In this document: positions 1-7,850 of the stretch, in pieces
Layout of the letters: each line of letters begins with the position of its first letter
How positions within the stretch are numbered: the first letter of the stretch is position 1
DNA from: an uncultured bacterium
Lineage (GTDB): Bacteria > Patescibacteriota > Minisyncoccia > Phycocordibacterales > CAIZLB01
NCBI GenBank assembly: GCA_903864515.1
Contig: CAIPFZ010000009.1
Coordinates: 1 to 48,192 of the forward strand
Direction: 5' to 3'
DNA length: 48,192 nt
Translations under genes and position numbers: made by a program
Notes under the pieces: generated by a model
What the model was told of the DNA's origin: nothing
The model's input: only the letters and a program-made list of their open reading frames with translations
Database searches by the model: none

Positions 1-17
1 AATTTAATTCGTTTTTT

Positions 18-416
18 CTATAACTCATTCAATATAAAAGCCAGATTCGGATAAATAATTTCTTTAGCTTGTTCAATTGTAAAAAACTTAACCTTTGTAT
101 CTTTTTCAGGAACAATTTCCATATTCAGCGGTCTTGCAAGGAACATTTCTATCCTTATCACTTCTCCACTCTTACCATGCTTATAGGTTATATCTGACAA
201 TCTTTTAATAATCTCAACATCAATTCCAGTTTCTTCTTTTACCTCACGTAATGCAACCATTTCAGACACTTCACCTTCTTCAGCGTGCCCTTTTGGAAAT
301 GACCAATTACCATCCAAATCTCCAATCAACAAAACATTATTGTCTTCATCCAATACTACACAGCCAGCTTTTCTGATCTCACCATTCTCATTTTTTAAAG
401 GATTATTATGACCCAT
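18..416 (-). CDS. NUDIX hydrolase
   Basis: This 132-aa protein is a single NUDIX domain that should hydrolyse a nucleoside diphosphate linked to another moiety, with Mg2+ bound by the Nudix box. The box is complete: G43, E49, R57, E58, E61, E62, G64 in the spacing Gx5Ex7REUxEExGU. The length is usual for a stand-alone housecleaning NUDIX enzyme, but the substrate cannot be read from the sequence. It is the last gene of the minus-strand run at the left edge, 46 nt after the HIT gene. No Shine-Dalgarno is visible before the ATG. Family assignment is certain; substrate is unknown. Confidence 0.9.
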   Translation of the reverse strand: MGHNNPLKNENGEIRKAGCVVLDEDNNVLLIGDLDGNWSFPKGHAEEGEVSEMVALREVKEETGIDVEIIKRLSDITYKHGKSGEVIRIEMFLARPLNMEIVPEKDTKVKFFTIEQAKEIIYPNLAFILNEL

Positions 417-462
417 TTTGATTATTTTTTAATATTAATTATCAGGAGAAACACTAATTACT

Positions 463-915
463 TTATTCTCTAATTCTTTTTGCTAAATCACTCAGCAATT
501 CATCGTCAGCCCGCTTGTAATCATGCGAAGAAATATACCCTTCATATTTTTCAAAATATTTATCAACGTTAGATTTTAAAGGTTTCCATTCAGACATCTT
601 TGTACCATGCATTGGAAAGAGCTTAGCGTGAATATGATCTACTCCAAAACCCTCAAACATCATACCTGTACGGCCAACGTCATCAAGTTTTTCATCTAAT
701 AACCTTGCAACTTTCTTAACCGCTTTTACCAAATCAGTAAGAACATCTTCTGGTAAATCAAAAACATAGGAAGGATAATGTTCTTTGGTTATAACAACAG
801 AAAAACCTTCTGTGTTTGGGAAGATTGAGAGAAATGCTATATGCTTTTCATCCTCCCATATTTTATGTGAGGGCATTTCTCCTCTTACAATTTTACAAAA
901 AATGCAGTTGTCCAT
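463..915 (-). CDS. HIT-family nucleotide hydrolase/transferase
   Basis: This 150-aa HIT protein should act on nucleotide phosphoanhydrides or phosphoramidates through a histidine nucleophile. Evidence is the N-terminal CxxC (C4, C7, a zinc knuckle common in bacterial HIT proteins) and the HIT motif at residues 94-100. The motif reads H-I-H-A-K-L-F: the first and the central (catalytic) histidines are present, but the third is lysine (K98). The protein is slightly longer than a minimal HIT protein. A TATAAT box lies 7 nt before the ATG, so the mRNA is probably leaderless and starts at the ATG. It precedes the NUDIX gene, so the two may form a small nucleotide-housecleaning pair. Confidence 0.87.
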   Translation of the reverse strand: MDNCIFCKIVRGEMPSHKIWEDEKHIAFLSIFPNTEGFSVVITKEHYPSYVFDLPEDVLTDLVKAVKKVARLLDEKLDDVGRTGMMFEGFGVDHIHAKLFPMHGTKMSEWKPLKSNVDKYFEKYEGYISSHDYKRADDELLSDLAKRIRE

Positions 916-922
916 GTTGGAT

Positions 923-928
923 ATTATA
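923..928 (-). promoter_or_regulatory. -10 box (TATAAT) of the HIT gene
   Basis: A perfect TATAAT on the minus strand is separated from the ATG at 915 by 7 nt. Transcription would begin at or within a base or two of the start codon, giving a leaderless mRNA. No clear -35 element is seen. Confidence 0.6.
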
Positions 929-963
929 TAATACTAAGGAATAACAAGCTACTAACTTAGTAA

Positions 964-2187
964 TCAATTACTCTTATCAATCAAATACTTCACAGCTCTT
1001 AGAAGCTCTACATCCCTGCGCTTCCTAATATCATCCGGCCTTGGCTCCACAAAAATATCTGGTTCTATTCCATTGTTTTCAATTTCCTGACCATTATTTC
1101 TATAATTTCTCCAACAAGAAACCCTAAGATTGAAATCTCTTCCACCCAGATGAAGATCTAGTGACTGTGGATTACCGGATCCCCCACCTGTTGTTTGACC
1201 AATAGAAACTGCCCTTCCAGTATCTTTTAGAAATGTCAAAAACATATCTGTTGAACTTATACAGATGGGACCTGTAAGAATGACAATCTTTTTATCGTAA
1301 AATTCACCCTCAGGAGCAACGTGTTCAGTAAATTTAACCATATCTTTTTGCCCAGGCTTTTTTACAAGAAAGTGACAACATTCAGTTTTTTCTTTTATAA
1401 AGTGACTTGCTACAAGTCTTGCATAATGACTATTTCCCCCATCATTGTTTCTAACATCAAGAATTATTGATGTGCTTGATTTTATTTTTTCCAACTCTTC
1501 CTCCACAAGCTGTGCAATATTTTTACCATCTATTTCAATGGCATTACTCCAGCTGTCTATACGAATATATCCAATGTTTCCTTCTAGTATTTTACTCTCA
1601 AGACAGTCTTCTCTCTTATAGGATCTTTCCATACCGTTCTCAACTTTTATTTTAAATCTCTTGTTTCTATTCTTTTCAAATTCAGCATCCACCTTAACTT
1701 CTCCACCCACTCCGTTTTTGGCTGTAATAATCACACCGTACTCTTGTTTTGAAGTGGCGATTTTATTCACTGCCTTATACTTTTTCCACTCCAAAGTTCC
1801 TCCACCAATATTTTTAACTTCTTCATCAATCAATTGACTAATTGGAGTATCGTTAACACTTACAACCTCAAGAGGTTCATCATCTGTATCCACCCAAACA
1901 ATACCAGCCTTGTAATACAACTCTTTATTCAACTTAAAAATTTCTTTACCCTTTTCAGACAGATCAACATGACTATTATCAAGTGTGACAATAATTTGTT
2001 GTAAGCGCTTTATTAGATTATCAATATTAATTTTATCTTCTAAAAATTCTTCCTCTTCAAGCAAAGAATCAAATCTGTTAATAAAATTATCTCTGTCTTC
2101 ATCTTTTAAAAAAGGGAAGTTTTCTTTGAAATGCATTTTAATGTTTTCAATGAAACTTACGCATTCATCTCTGTTGATTGTTTTCAT
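964..2187 (-). CDS. S41-family (C-terminal processing/tricorn-like) peptidase
   Basis: This 407-aa protein has an S41 protease fold. The N-terminal ~100 residues are charged and helical. The catalytic domain contains GNIGYIRI near residue 205, a DVRNNDGG loop near 245 and the nucleophile region GPICISSTD near 307, followed by the GQTTGGGSGNPQ segment and GIEPDI near the C-terminus, all characteristic of S41 enzymes. No PDZ domain is obvious. There is no signal peptide or membrane segment, so unlike most CtpA proteins it appears cytoplasmic. A TATTAA box lies 7 nt before the ATG. The substrate is unknown. Confidence 0.85.
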   Translation of the reverse strand: MKTINRDECVSFIENIKMHFKENFPFLKDEDRDNFINRFDSLLEEEEFLEDKINIDNLIKRLQQIIVTLDNSHVDLSEKGKEIFKLNKELYYKAGIVWVDTDDEPLEVVSVNDTPISQLIDEEVKNIGGGTLEWKKYKAVNKIATSKQEYGVIITAKNGVGGEVKVDAEFEKNRNKRFKIKVENGMERSYKREDCLESKILEGNIGYIRIDSWSNAIEIDGKNIAQLVEEELEKIKSSTSIILDVRNNDGGNSHYARLVASHFIKEKTECCHFLVKKPGQKDMVKFTEHVAPEGEFYDKKIVILTGPICISSTDMFLTFLKDTGRAVSIGQTTGGGSGNPQSLDLHLGGRDFNLRVSCWRNYRNNGQEIENNGIEPDIFVEPRPDDIRKRRDVELLRAVKYLIDKSN

Positions 2188-2281
2188 AACTGTTTTAATA
2201 CATTATCTATTACTTTATTAACTCACCTTTTCGGTCTTCCCTACATTTATTAGGTAATCCCCAATAACAGCAAGGTTATGA

Positions 2282-2941
2282 CTATTGAGATACCCCTGGT
2301 ATTTCAACCAACTTCAACCACAATTTATGTATATCTTTTTCCGAGCTCCATAGTTCAACAATTTTCTCTCTTAATTCCTTATGTTGAGGATATCCAGCGT
2401 CTTGTCTACCTTCTGGTAGTAAATCACCGCATTCAATATTAAGAAGAACAGTGAGTGATTCTTTTAAATCATTGTACTTCTCCATACCGAGTTTCTCTTC
2501 TTGATCAGGTCCTAATCCATACCATGTATAAAAATGCCACAACTCGTGCATTATAGTTTTATTTGTTAATAAAGATGGAAATCTTACAAAAAAGTAATTA
2601 CTTCCAATGTGGTATGGGCATCTGTTATTTACGGTCAAATAAGCCGTCACTCCCTCTGGAATTGATACACCAAATATTTTCTCTGCTCTTTTTTGATACT
2701 CATCAGAAATAACATCCCAGTCCTTTTGATATTGCTCAACATAGTCTCGGATTGAGATATTTTTCTCAGATATGTATTTATCAATAAATACTGAAGTATC
2801 ACCATCTGTTGGATTATTACCACAAATAGAAACGAGCTCTTCGTAAACCTTTGTTGGAGATTGGGAATTATTTGAACTTTTTCCTTTATTCAAAATACAC
2901 CAAATATCTTTTTCTTTATTATATTGAAAGTTTATTTTCAT
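2282..2941 (-). CDS. Putative zinc metallopeptidase (HExxH, gluzincin-like)
   Basis: This is a 219-aa soluble protein of unrecognised family. H132-E133-x-x-H136 forms an HExxH zinc motif, and a glutamate in KESLTVLL (E161) 25 residues later is a plausible third ligand, as in gluzincins. There is no signal peptide, so it would act in the cytoplasm. The ATG at 2941 is preferred over an in-frame GTG at 2947, because a TATAAT box ends 8 nt before the ATG and only 2 nt before the GTG. Two other proteins in the window (6283-7182 and 9336-10325) share the HExxH...E layout but little other sequence. Peptidase activity is inferred from the motif alone. Confidence 0.6.
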   Translation of the reverse strand: MKINFQYNKEKDIWCILNKGKSSNNSQSPTKVYEELVSICGNNPTDGDTSVFIDKYISEKNISIRDYVEQYQKDWDVISDEYQKRAEKIFGVSIPEGVTAYLTVNNRCPYHIGSNYFFVRFPSLLTNKTIMHELWHFYTWYGLGPDQEEKLGMEKYNDLKESLTVLLNIECGDLLPEGRQDAGYPQHKELREKIVELWSSEKDIHKLWLKLVEIPGVSQ

Positions 2942-2949
2942 ATACACAG

Positions 2950-2955
2950 ATTATA
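2950..2955 (-). promoter_or_regulatory. -10 box (TATAAT) of the 2282-2941 gene
   Basis: Perfect TATAAT with an 8-nt spacer to the ATG at 2941; predicts a leaderless transcript and decides the start codon. Confidence 0.6.
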
Positions 2956-2993
2956 TCATACGCGTTATATTTAAATTACCTCTCTATTTGTGA

Positions 2994-2999
2994 TATATT
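2994..2999 (+). promoter_or_regulatory. Extended -10 (TGATATATT) for the small basic protein gene
   Basis: TATATT preceded by TGA gives an extended -10, with TTAAAT at 2971-2976 as a weak -35 at 17 nt. Transcription would begin near 3005, leaving a leader that carries the 12-codon open frame and then the 54-aa gene. It diverges from the minus-strand promoter at 2950. Confidence 0.4.
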
Positions 3000-3028
3000 T
3001 ACAGGGGAAGGAACAAACCCGTCAAATC

Positions 3029-3067
3029 ATGTCTGTAAAACAAATCAGAAAAAGCCTTGGGAGGTAG
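3029..3067 (+). CDS. Possible 12-aa leader peptide
   Basis: A short frame encodes MSVKQIRKSLGR and ends in GGG-AGG-TAG. Its last codons are the Shine-Dalgarno (GGGAGG) of the next gene, whose ATG lies 6 nt after the stop. Ribosomes terminating here would sit on that ribosome binding site, so the frame could couple or attenuate translation of the 54-aa protein. A purine-rich stretch (GGGGAAGGA) lies upstream, but too far for a canonical Shine-Dalgarno. The frame could be accidental. Confidence 0.3.
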   Translation: MSVKQIRKSLGR

Positions 3068-3073
3068 AACATC

Positions 3074-3238
3074 ATGAAAGAAGACCCTAAAACAAAACAA
3101 GAGAGCGCCTGGCGCAAAGAAATAGCAGAAGCGGCCAGAGAAATCAAAGCTCTGGCTAAAAAACAAATCACGCTTATGAACGTCGCCAGAAAGACGCCGC
3201 CAAGCAAAGAATGGCGAAGTAAACAATCAACTATATAG
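3074..3238 (+). CDS. Small basic helical protein, 54 aa, unknown
   Basis: This 54-aa frame has a strong Shine-Dalgarno (GGGAGG at 3059-3064, about 9 nt before the ATG), unusual in this window. A promoter lies upstream and an intrinsic terminator begins 16 nt after the stop. The product is highly charged, Lys/Arg/Glu/Ala-rich (for example WRKEIAEAAREIKALAKKQ) and probably one amphipathic helix followed by a basic tail, with no membrane segment. GC content is visibly higher than in neighbouring genes. It resembles a small nucleic-acid- or ribosome-associated protein only in composition. I do not recognise a family. Confidence 0.6.
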   Translation: MKEDPKTKQESAWRKEIAEAAREIKALAKKQITLMNVARKTPPSKEWRSKQSTI

Positions 3239-3254
3239 TAACATCCACCCCAAC

Positions 3255-3296
3255 CCCCTTCACGCAGTTCCATTCTGCGTCAGGGGTTTATTTTAT
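3255..3296 (+). terminator. Intrinsic terminator after the 54-aa gene
   Basis: CCCC plus ACGCAG (3262-3267) pairs with CTGCGT (3275-3280) plus GGGG (3283-3286), with a 2-nt internal loop on each side. The tail is TTTATTTTAT. Confidence 0.75.
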
Positions 3297-3327
3297 CTAC
3301 AGTATTAAGATTTCTCTGAAAAAATGC

Positions 3328-3333
3328 TAAAAT
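3328..3333 (+). promoter_or_regulatory. -10 box (TAAAAT) of the 3341 gene
   Basis: TAAAAT lies 7 nt before the ATG at 3341. TTAAGA at 3305-3310 could be the -35, with a 17-nt spacer. Predicts a leaderless mRNA. Confidence 0.55.
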
Positions 3334-3340
3334 ACTATCC

Positions 3341-3835
3341 ATGATATTAACTACTCATGCCGCGGTTGGTGCAACTCTTGCAACACTCGTGCCCAGTAAT
3401 CCAATCCTAGGTTTTGCAATTGGTTTTGGAAGCCACTTTATTTTAGATGGAATTCCCCACTGGGATTACAAATTAAAGAGCAGTAAGCGTAACAAACAAA
3501 AACCACTCACCAATGACATAATTATTGGAAAAGATTTTTATAATGATTTAATGAAAATTGGTTTTGATGCAATATTTGGACTTACACTTTCACTACTCGT
3601 ACTTGGCACTGCACAACATCAGTCAATTTTAATAATTACATGCGGAGCGCTCGGTGGTATGGCCCCAGACTTTTTACAGTTTGTATATTTTAAGTGGAGA
3701 CATGAGCCACTCACTAGTCTACAAAAATTTCACATTTGGATGCACGCCAAAACAGGATTAAATGATAGACCGTTATTGGGAATTTTTTCACAGATAGCAA
3801 TTATTGCGATCGTTTTTGTTTTGTTTAAAGTTTAA
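3341..3835 (+). CDS. Membrane protein of the YdjM/YbcI (DUF457-like) putative metal-dependent hydrolase group
   Basis: This 164-aa protein starts with the THAAVGA motif and contains HFILDGIPHWD at residues ~32-42, the spaced His/Asp pattern of the YdjM/YbcI-like putative membrane metal-dependent hydrolases. Three or four hydrophobic segments follow (~7-30, ~70-90, ~93-110, ~147-163). No substrate is established for the family. A -10 box 7 nt upstream of the ATG fits leaderless expression. The gene is convergent with dapA, and a GC-rich hairpin separates them. Confidence 0.62.
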   Translation: MILTTHAAVGATLATLVPSNPILGFAIGFGSHFILDGIPHWDYKLKSSKRNKQKPLTNDIIIGKDFYNDLMKIGFDAIFGLTLSLLVLGTAQHQSILIITCGALGGMAPDFLQFVYFKWRHEPLTSLQKFHIWMHAKTGLNDRPLLGIFSQIAIIAIVFVLFKV

Positions 3836-3846
3836 CAAATGATGAT

Positions 3847-3873
3847 CCCCCAACGGCACGAGGCCGTTGGGGG
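3847..3873. terminator. GC-rich hairpin between convergent genes
   Basis: CCCCCAACGGC pairs with GCCGTTGGGGG across a 5-nt loop. It sits between two stop codons (3835 plus strand, 3891 minus strand), so it probably ends transcription from both sides, although neither side has a good T-run. Confidence 0.55.
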
Positions 3874-3890
3874 GGGTGATGAGAGTAACT

Positions 3891-4790
3891 CTATGGCAAT
3901 GGCAAAAGGCCAGCCAGCTTCATTTCAGCACTAAGCAAGATGTCACTTTCCGGACTCATGTGACAAAGAGGAAGCCGAACTCTTCCGCTAATCCGTCCAA
4001 GCATTGCCATTGCAGTTTTTACCGGGACTGGATTTGTCTCAATGAACAAAGAGGAAGTTATACCCATAAGGTGTCGATGTAAGACACCCGCCTCAATGTT
4101 TCTTCCATCGTTGTAGAGTTGAATCATTCTCACAACTTGCCTCGGCATTATATTCGCAAGAACAGAAATTACTCCAACTCCTCCAATGGAAAGTACAGGG
4201 AGGGTGAGAGCGTCGTCACCTGAGGTAAGTTGAAACGACCCCTCTGTTATGTGAAGTATTGAAGACATTTGGTTGAGATTACCAGAAGCCTCCTTGATTC
4301 CGATAATGTTTGGAATCCGAGACAGACGCTGAACTGTTTTGGGTTCAATATTCACCCCGGTTCTGCCTTGAATAGAATATAGAACAATTGGACACCCCGG
4401 CACCGCTTGAGAAATCACTTCGTAATGGCGATAGATTCCCTCTTGAGTAGGCCGATTGTAGTAAGGAGTCACGATAAGAACCCCATCTGCACCAACATCA
4501 CACGCATGTTTTGTGAGTGCAATAGCCTCCTTGGTGCAATTACTTCCCGTCCCAGCTAATACTGGAATTCTCCCAGATGCAGAACGGACGACAACATCTA
4601 TAATCTTTCGATGTTCTTCATGGCTCAGCGTTGAAGCTTCACCGGTTGTACCGCAGGGAACAATCCCTGCGGTTCCGTTGGCAATATGATACTCCACCAA
4701 CTCTTCAATTTTTCCATAATCAACCTGATCTCTTTGGTTGAACGGAGTTACAAGTGCGACAAATGAACCAGCTAACGATATTTCTTTCAT
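3891..4790 (-). CDS. dapA: 4-hydroxy-tetrahydrodipicolinate synthase (DapA family)
   Basis: This 299-aa class I aldolase condenses pyruvate with aspartate semialdehyde in the diaminopimelate/lysine route if it is a true DapA. Seen are the pyruvate-binding GTTGE (47-51), tyrosine Y138, arginine R143 in GRTG and the Schiff-base lysine K166 in IGIKEASG. Length matches the family. The usual YNVPGRT segment reads YSIQGRTG, so a related N-acetylneuraminate-lyase-type substrate cannot be excluded. The ATG at 4790 is chosen because an in-frame upstream TTG (4826) adds 12 non-conserved residues. Codons are more GC-rich than in flanking genes. No other lysine-pathway gene is nearby. Confidence 0.85.
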   Translation of the reverse strand: MKEISLAGSFVALVTPFNQRDQVDYGKIEELVEYHIANGTAGIVPCGTTGEASTLSHEEHRKIIDVVVRSASGRIPVLAGTGSNCTKEAIALTKHACDVGADGVLIVTPYYNRPTQEGIYRHYEVISQAVPGCPIVLYSIQGRTGVNIEPKTVQRLSRIPNIIGIKEASGNLNQMSSILHITEGSFQLTSGDDALTLPVLSIGGVGVISVLANIMPRQVVRMIQLYNDGRNIEAGVLHRHLMGITSSLFIETNPVPVKTAMAMLGRISGRVRLPLCHMSPESDILLSAEMKLAGLLPLP

Positions 4791-4940
4791 CTTCTTAGTT
4801 TCTATTGGAAGGAACAGACCGTACAAACAAAGTGTAAAACCATTTTACTCATTGCCGTACGCTACAGACGCAGTATATCAAGCTGTGAAATATACGCAAT
4901 AATACACAGATAGGGCACCTAGTGTAAAAAGCTACCCTAC

Positions 4941-6050
4941 CTACTGATAATCATCATATCCAAAATCCCTTAACTCCTTTTTGGCTTTATTTATAAACTT
5001 ACCAAAATCTTTATTTTTCTGTCTTTTTTGATTATTATTCAACCCTTGATACTCTGCCTCTTTTTTCAGATTTATATAATTTAAATATCTCTCCTCATCA
5101 ATCACCCCAGTTTTCTTTGCATTAAGAACGGTACAACCCGGTTCATGAACGTGCGTACAATTAACGTATTTACAACCATCTATCAAAGAAGTTATATCGT
5201 CAAAAAGATCATTGACCCCCTCACCTGTATCAACCATTCCAACTTCTCTAATACCGGGATTATCAATTACAATTCCACCATTGTCTAAGAAATACATTTG
5301 TCTTCCGGTTGTAGTATGTTTTCCTCTACTTGAGTATGAGCTTACATCGCCAGTTAATATTATCTCTTCACCAATTAATTTATTGATAAGCGATGACTTA
5401 CCAACGCCAGATGATCCCAGAAAGCAATATGTCTTTCCTTTTTTGATATAATGTTTTAATTCATCAAGACCATTATTATTTAGAGTACTGGTCATTATAA
5501 TATCTGCATCTGGAAATCTATCTTTTAATTCATTTAATTTATTTTCCTTTTCTTCATCTGACAATAAATCTATTTTATTCAAAATAATGGTACCTTCCAC
5601 TCCCCCGTCTTTTAAAATTGAAAAATATCTTTCAAATCTATTCAAACTATAATCTCTGTCCACTGATTCAATTACAAAACCCACATCAATATTTGTTGCA
5701 ATAATTTGAACATCACCCTTTTCTCCAATTCTGTTCTTATCACCAAACCTTCTTTTGATTATTGTCTGTCTCGGGAGAATGCTTTTAATGACAGCCTGAT
5801 CCTTATCCACTTCACTTATCATAACCCAGTCTCCAACAGCTGGATAATCTTCTTTCTTTACAGCCTCAAACATTTGCCTACCAGTTATTCTTGCAATAAA
5901 CTCACCCTTAGCATTTCTTACCCTATAAGAATCCTTGTGCTGAGTAGTAATTCTGGCAGGAGAAGAATCTAAAGCATCAGCTTCTTTTATATTTGATTCA
6001 AAGTGTGAGTTAAAACCCAGCTCTTCTAATTTCTTTAGATTTTCTTTCAT
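4941..6050 (-). CDS. rsgA: Ribosome small subunit-dependent GTPase A
   Basis: This 369-aa circularly permuted GTPase helps late maturation of the 30S subunit. In order: an N-terminal OB-fold (ARITGRQMF, VGDWV, RQTIIKRR), the G4 motif NKIDL near 159, the G1 P-loop GSSGVGKSS near 217, the TTGRQM switch and a G3 variant DNPG (DTPG is usual). The C-terminal zinc knuckle is C-x4-C-x-H-x5-C (CKYVNCTHVHEPGC), followed by a basic helical tail. Length and order are normal for the family. A TAGAAT box ends 6 nt before the ATG, so the mRNA is probably leaderless. Confidence 0.95.
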   Translation of the reverse strand: MKENLKKLEELGFNSHFESNIKEADALDSSPARITTQHKDSYRVRNAKGEFIARITGRQMFEAVKKEDYPAVGDWVMISEVDKDQAVIKSILPRQTIIKRRFGDKNRIGEKGDVQIIATNIDVGFVIESVDRDYSLNRFERYFSILKDGGVEGTIILNKIDLLSDEEKENKLNELKDRFPDADIIMTSTLNNNGLDELKHYIKKGKTYCFLGSSGVGKSSLINKLIGEEIILTGDVSSYSSRGKHTTTGRQMYFLDNGGIVIDNPGIREVGMVDTGEGVNDLFDDITSLIDGCKYVNCTHVHEPGCTVLNAKKTGVIDEERYLNYINLKKEAEYQGLNNNQKRQKNKDFGKFINKAKKELRDFGYDDYQ

Positions 6051-6056
6051 GAATTG

Positions 6057-6062
6057 ATTCTA
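6057..6062 (-). promoter_or_regulatory. -10 box (TAGAAT) of rsgA
   Basis: TAGAAT with a 6-nt spacer to the ATG at 6050; predicts leaderless rsgA mRNA. Confidence 0.5.
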
Positions 6063-6282
6063 CCATTTTTTATACATTGAGGGTATTTGATACCTTCAGG
6101 AAACCTTGCGTCCTAATCGGGCATAAATGTAGCATTTAATCTAACGCATGTTAAAATATAGTTAATACAATATTTTATTCAAACTTATTTAATTTTAAAG
6201 TTAAAAAACTGTATCCAGTAGAACTTAGATCGCATCACAACTATTGGACCAAGCTATTCGGGATATAATAATCTATATCTTA

Positions 6283-7182
6283 CTATTTCTTACTTATAAA
6301 TGAAACTTCAACAACTGCGAGCCAATACTTACCCATACTTTTTCTAAGCGCTCTCACTAGAGGAAGTAAATTATTTGTCAAAGCTGCTTTTGCAAATAAG
6401 TCAAAGACATCTTCTTCAGTCTTGTAAACTTCAGGCATTTTTGAATTGATATGTTTGATTAAAGTATTTAAAGCCTTGATTTCCCTTGCATGCGAGTGTG
6501 GTTTAAAATATAGATTTCCAGATTCATCTTGTTTTAATTCATGGAGACTATCTGTACCCCCTGCCGAATCAATCGGAGGTAAATCCTCTAAAAACCACGG
6601 TTCTTTTGAGAGATACTCCTTGATAAATCTAATTGATAACTCGTCCATTACAGCTTCATCTATCTTTCCAGATACTTCCTCCAATAAATCACCATCTCCA
6701 TCTTTTGAGACATAAAGGCCAGATCTTTTAAATCTAACTCCTGAGCCTGAATCTGTTTCCTCCTCTTTAAAATACTGATAAGAAGAAAAGTGTAATACTT
6801 CATGAGCCATTGTTTGGGCCTTGCTCAATCTCGGCTCCAAACCAAAAGCCTCTGGTGAATATATTATACGTTGATATTTAGATTGAAAACCTGCATCACC
6901 CTTAAGCCTAGGTGAGCCTTCTTTGGCTGTATCTACGGCATGGAAATGATCTAAAGTAAGCGGAGGCATTTTTCCACCATACTTTTCCAAAAAGGCGGGC
7001 ATCTCTTTAAGTACAGATGAAATGACAGTTTCATCTTCTTCCGTCTTTCTTTTTTCCCATGGCTCTACTTTTTGATTATTAAATGCAAATTCTAAGTAGT
7101 CTTTGAAATCATCCACCTTCTCACTCTCCCCAGCAAGTTTATCAACACTACTGGAATCCTTTATGTAAAATTCTTTTTTCAT
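6283..7182 (-). CDS. Putative HExxH metallopeptidase, 299 aa, unknown family
   Basis: I do not recognise the family. The protein is soluble and acidic, without a signal peptide. H127-E128-x-x-H131 (in TMAHEVLHF) forms a zinc motif, and E176 in KIDEAVMDEL is a plausible third ligand, giving a gluzincin-like HExxH...E arrangement. The stretch before the motif (IIYSPEAFG, then SKAQTMAHE) is the beta-strand plus helix seen in many zincins. A TATAAA box lies 9 nt before the ATG. It is one of three dissimilar HExxH proteins in the first 10 kb. It could be a processing protease or an inactive relative. Confidence 0.55.
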   Translation of the reverse strand: MKKEFYIKDSSSVDKLAGESEKVDDFKDYLEFAFNNQKVEPWEKRKTEEDETVISSVLKEMPAFLEKYGGKMPPLTLDHFHAVDTAKEGSPRLKGDAGFQSKYQRIIYSPEAFGLEPRLSKAQTMAHEVLHFSSYQYFKEEETDSGSGVRFKRSGLYVSKDGDGDLLEEVSGKIDEAVMDELSIRFIKEYLSKEPWFLEDLPPIDSAGGTDSLHELKQDESGNLYFKPHSHAREIKALNTLIKHINSKMPEVYKTEEDVFDLFAKAALTNNLLPLVRALRKSMGKYWLAVVEVSFISKK

Positions 7183-7235
7183 ATGTAATTATTTATACTT
7201 TATAATTTTATCTTCATTTAATATTACCACAATCA

Positions 7236-7850
7236 TTATATCTTCTTTACCTCCCAAACCCTACTGAATCTTTTCCATCGCCCCTTCACTTCCGTTCTTG
7301 ATATTTTCATATAATAAACATTATCATTTTTGATAACCTTTTCATATTCAATTAAGGAAACTTTTCTAGTATCGCAAACATATAAAAATTCTTCATCATA
7401 TCCATAGACAAACAATACATGATCCAATAGACCTTCAAACGCCATTGCAATATCTATTCCAATCGCTCACCCTTCTTTTATACCCTTCTCTACCTTTAAC
7501 ATTGCTTCACTGTATGTAATTTTAGAAAACAACATAGACTTAAAAAAATCCCAGAAGCTATTTATCAAGTTATTATTAATTTCAAGAGAAAGTGATTTAG
7601 ATTTCAAAAACTCTGGTAAATGAATAAATTGAATCTGCGTCCACGCAAACATAGCAGGAACTGGGATACCAAATAACCCCTTAGCTTCTATTTGTTCTGG
7701 ATTATTATTTGTAGGATTAAAATCCTCTGGATAAATATAATGTAAAGCGTAATACAAAAAATCTCTACCACATCTATTTTTCAAGGGTTTTCCGTTTACT
7801 ATTTCTCTTTCAACAAAACCAAACTTCTTTATATCTGTGGGTAAATTCAT
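7236..7850 (-). pseudogene. C39-like cysteine peptidase-type protein interrupted by an in-frame UGA
   Basis: Two frames (7467-7850 and 7236-7445) are one reading frame separated by a single TGA at 7467-7469. Reading through it gives KEG-stop-AIGIDIAMAFEG with no frameshift. The first part holds a Cys-Gly pair (RCGRDFLYY) like the C39/papain nucleophile. The second holds DHVLFVYGYD followed by YVCDT, the His and Asp regions of C39 peptidases. The active-site residues therefore lie on opposite sides of the stop. The start overlaps the glycosyltransferase stop in an ATGA, so the genes are translationally coupled. Options are a recent nonsense mutation, a sequencing or assembly error, or programmed readthrough. 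UGA is a normal stop elsewhere in the window. Confidence 0.65.

Noticed and set aside
2999..3273. Minus-strand open frames opposite the 54-aa gene
   Set aside because: They run through the plus-strand terminator, have no promoter or ribosome binding site and overlap a better-supported plus-strand gene.
7467..7469. UGA recoded as glycine (genetic code 25)
   Set aside because: UGA ends the glycosyltransferase, histidine kinase and receiver-like genes cleanly, and long genes such as the 2789-aa one contain no internal UGA.
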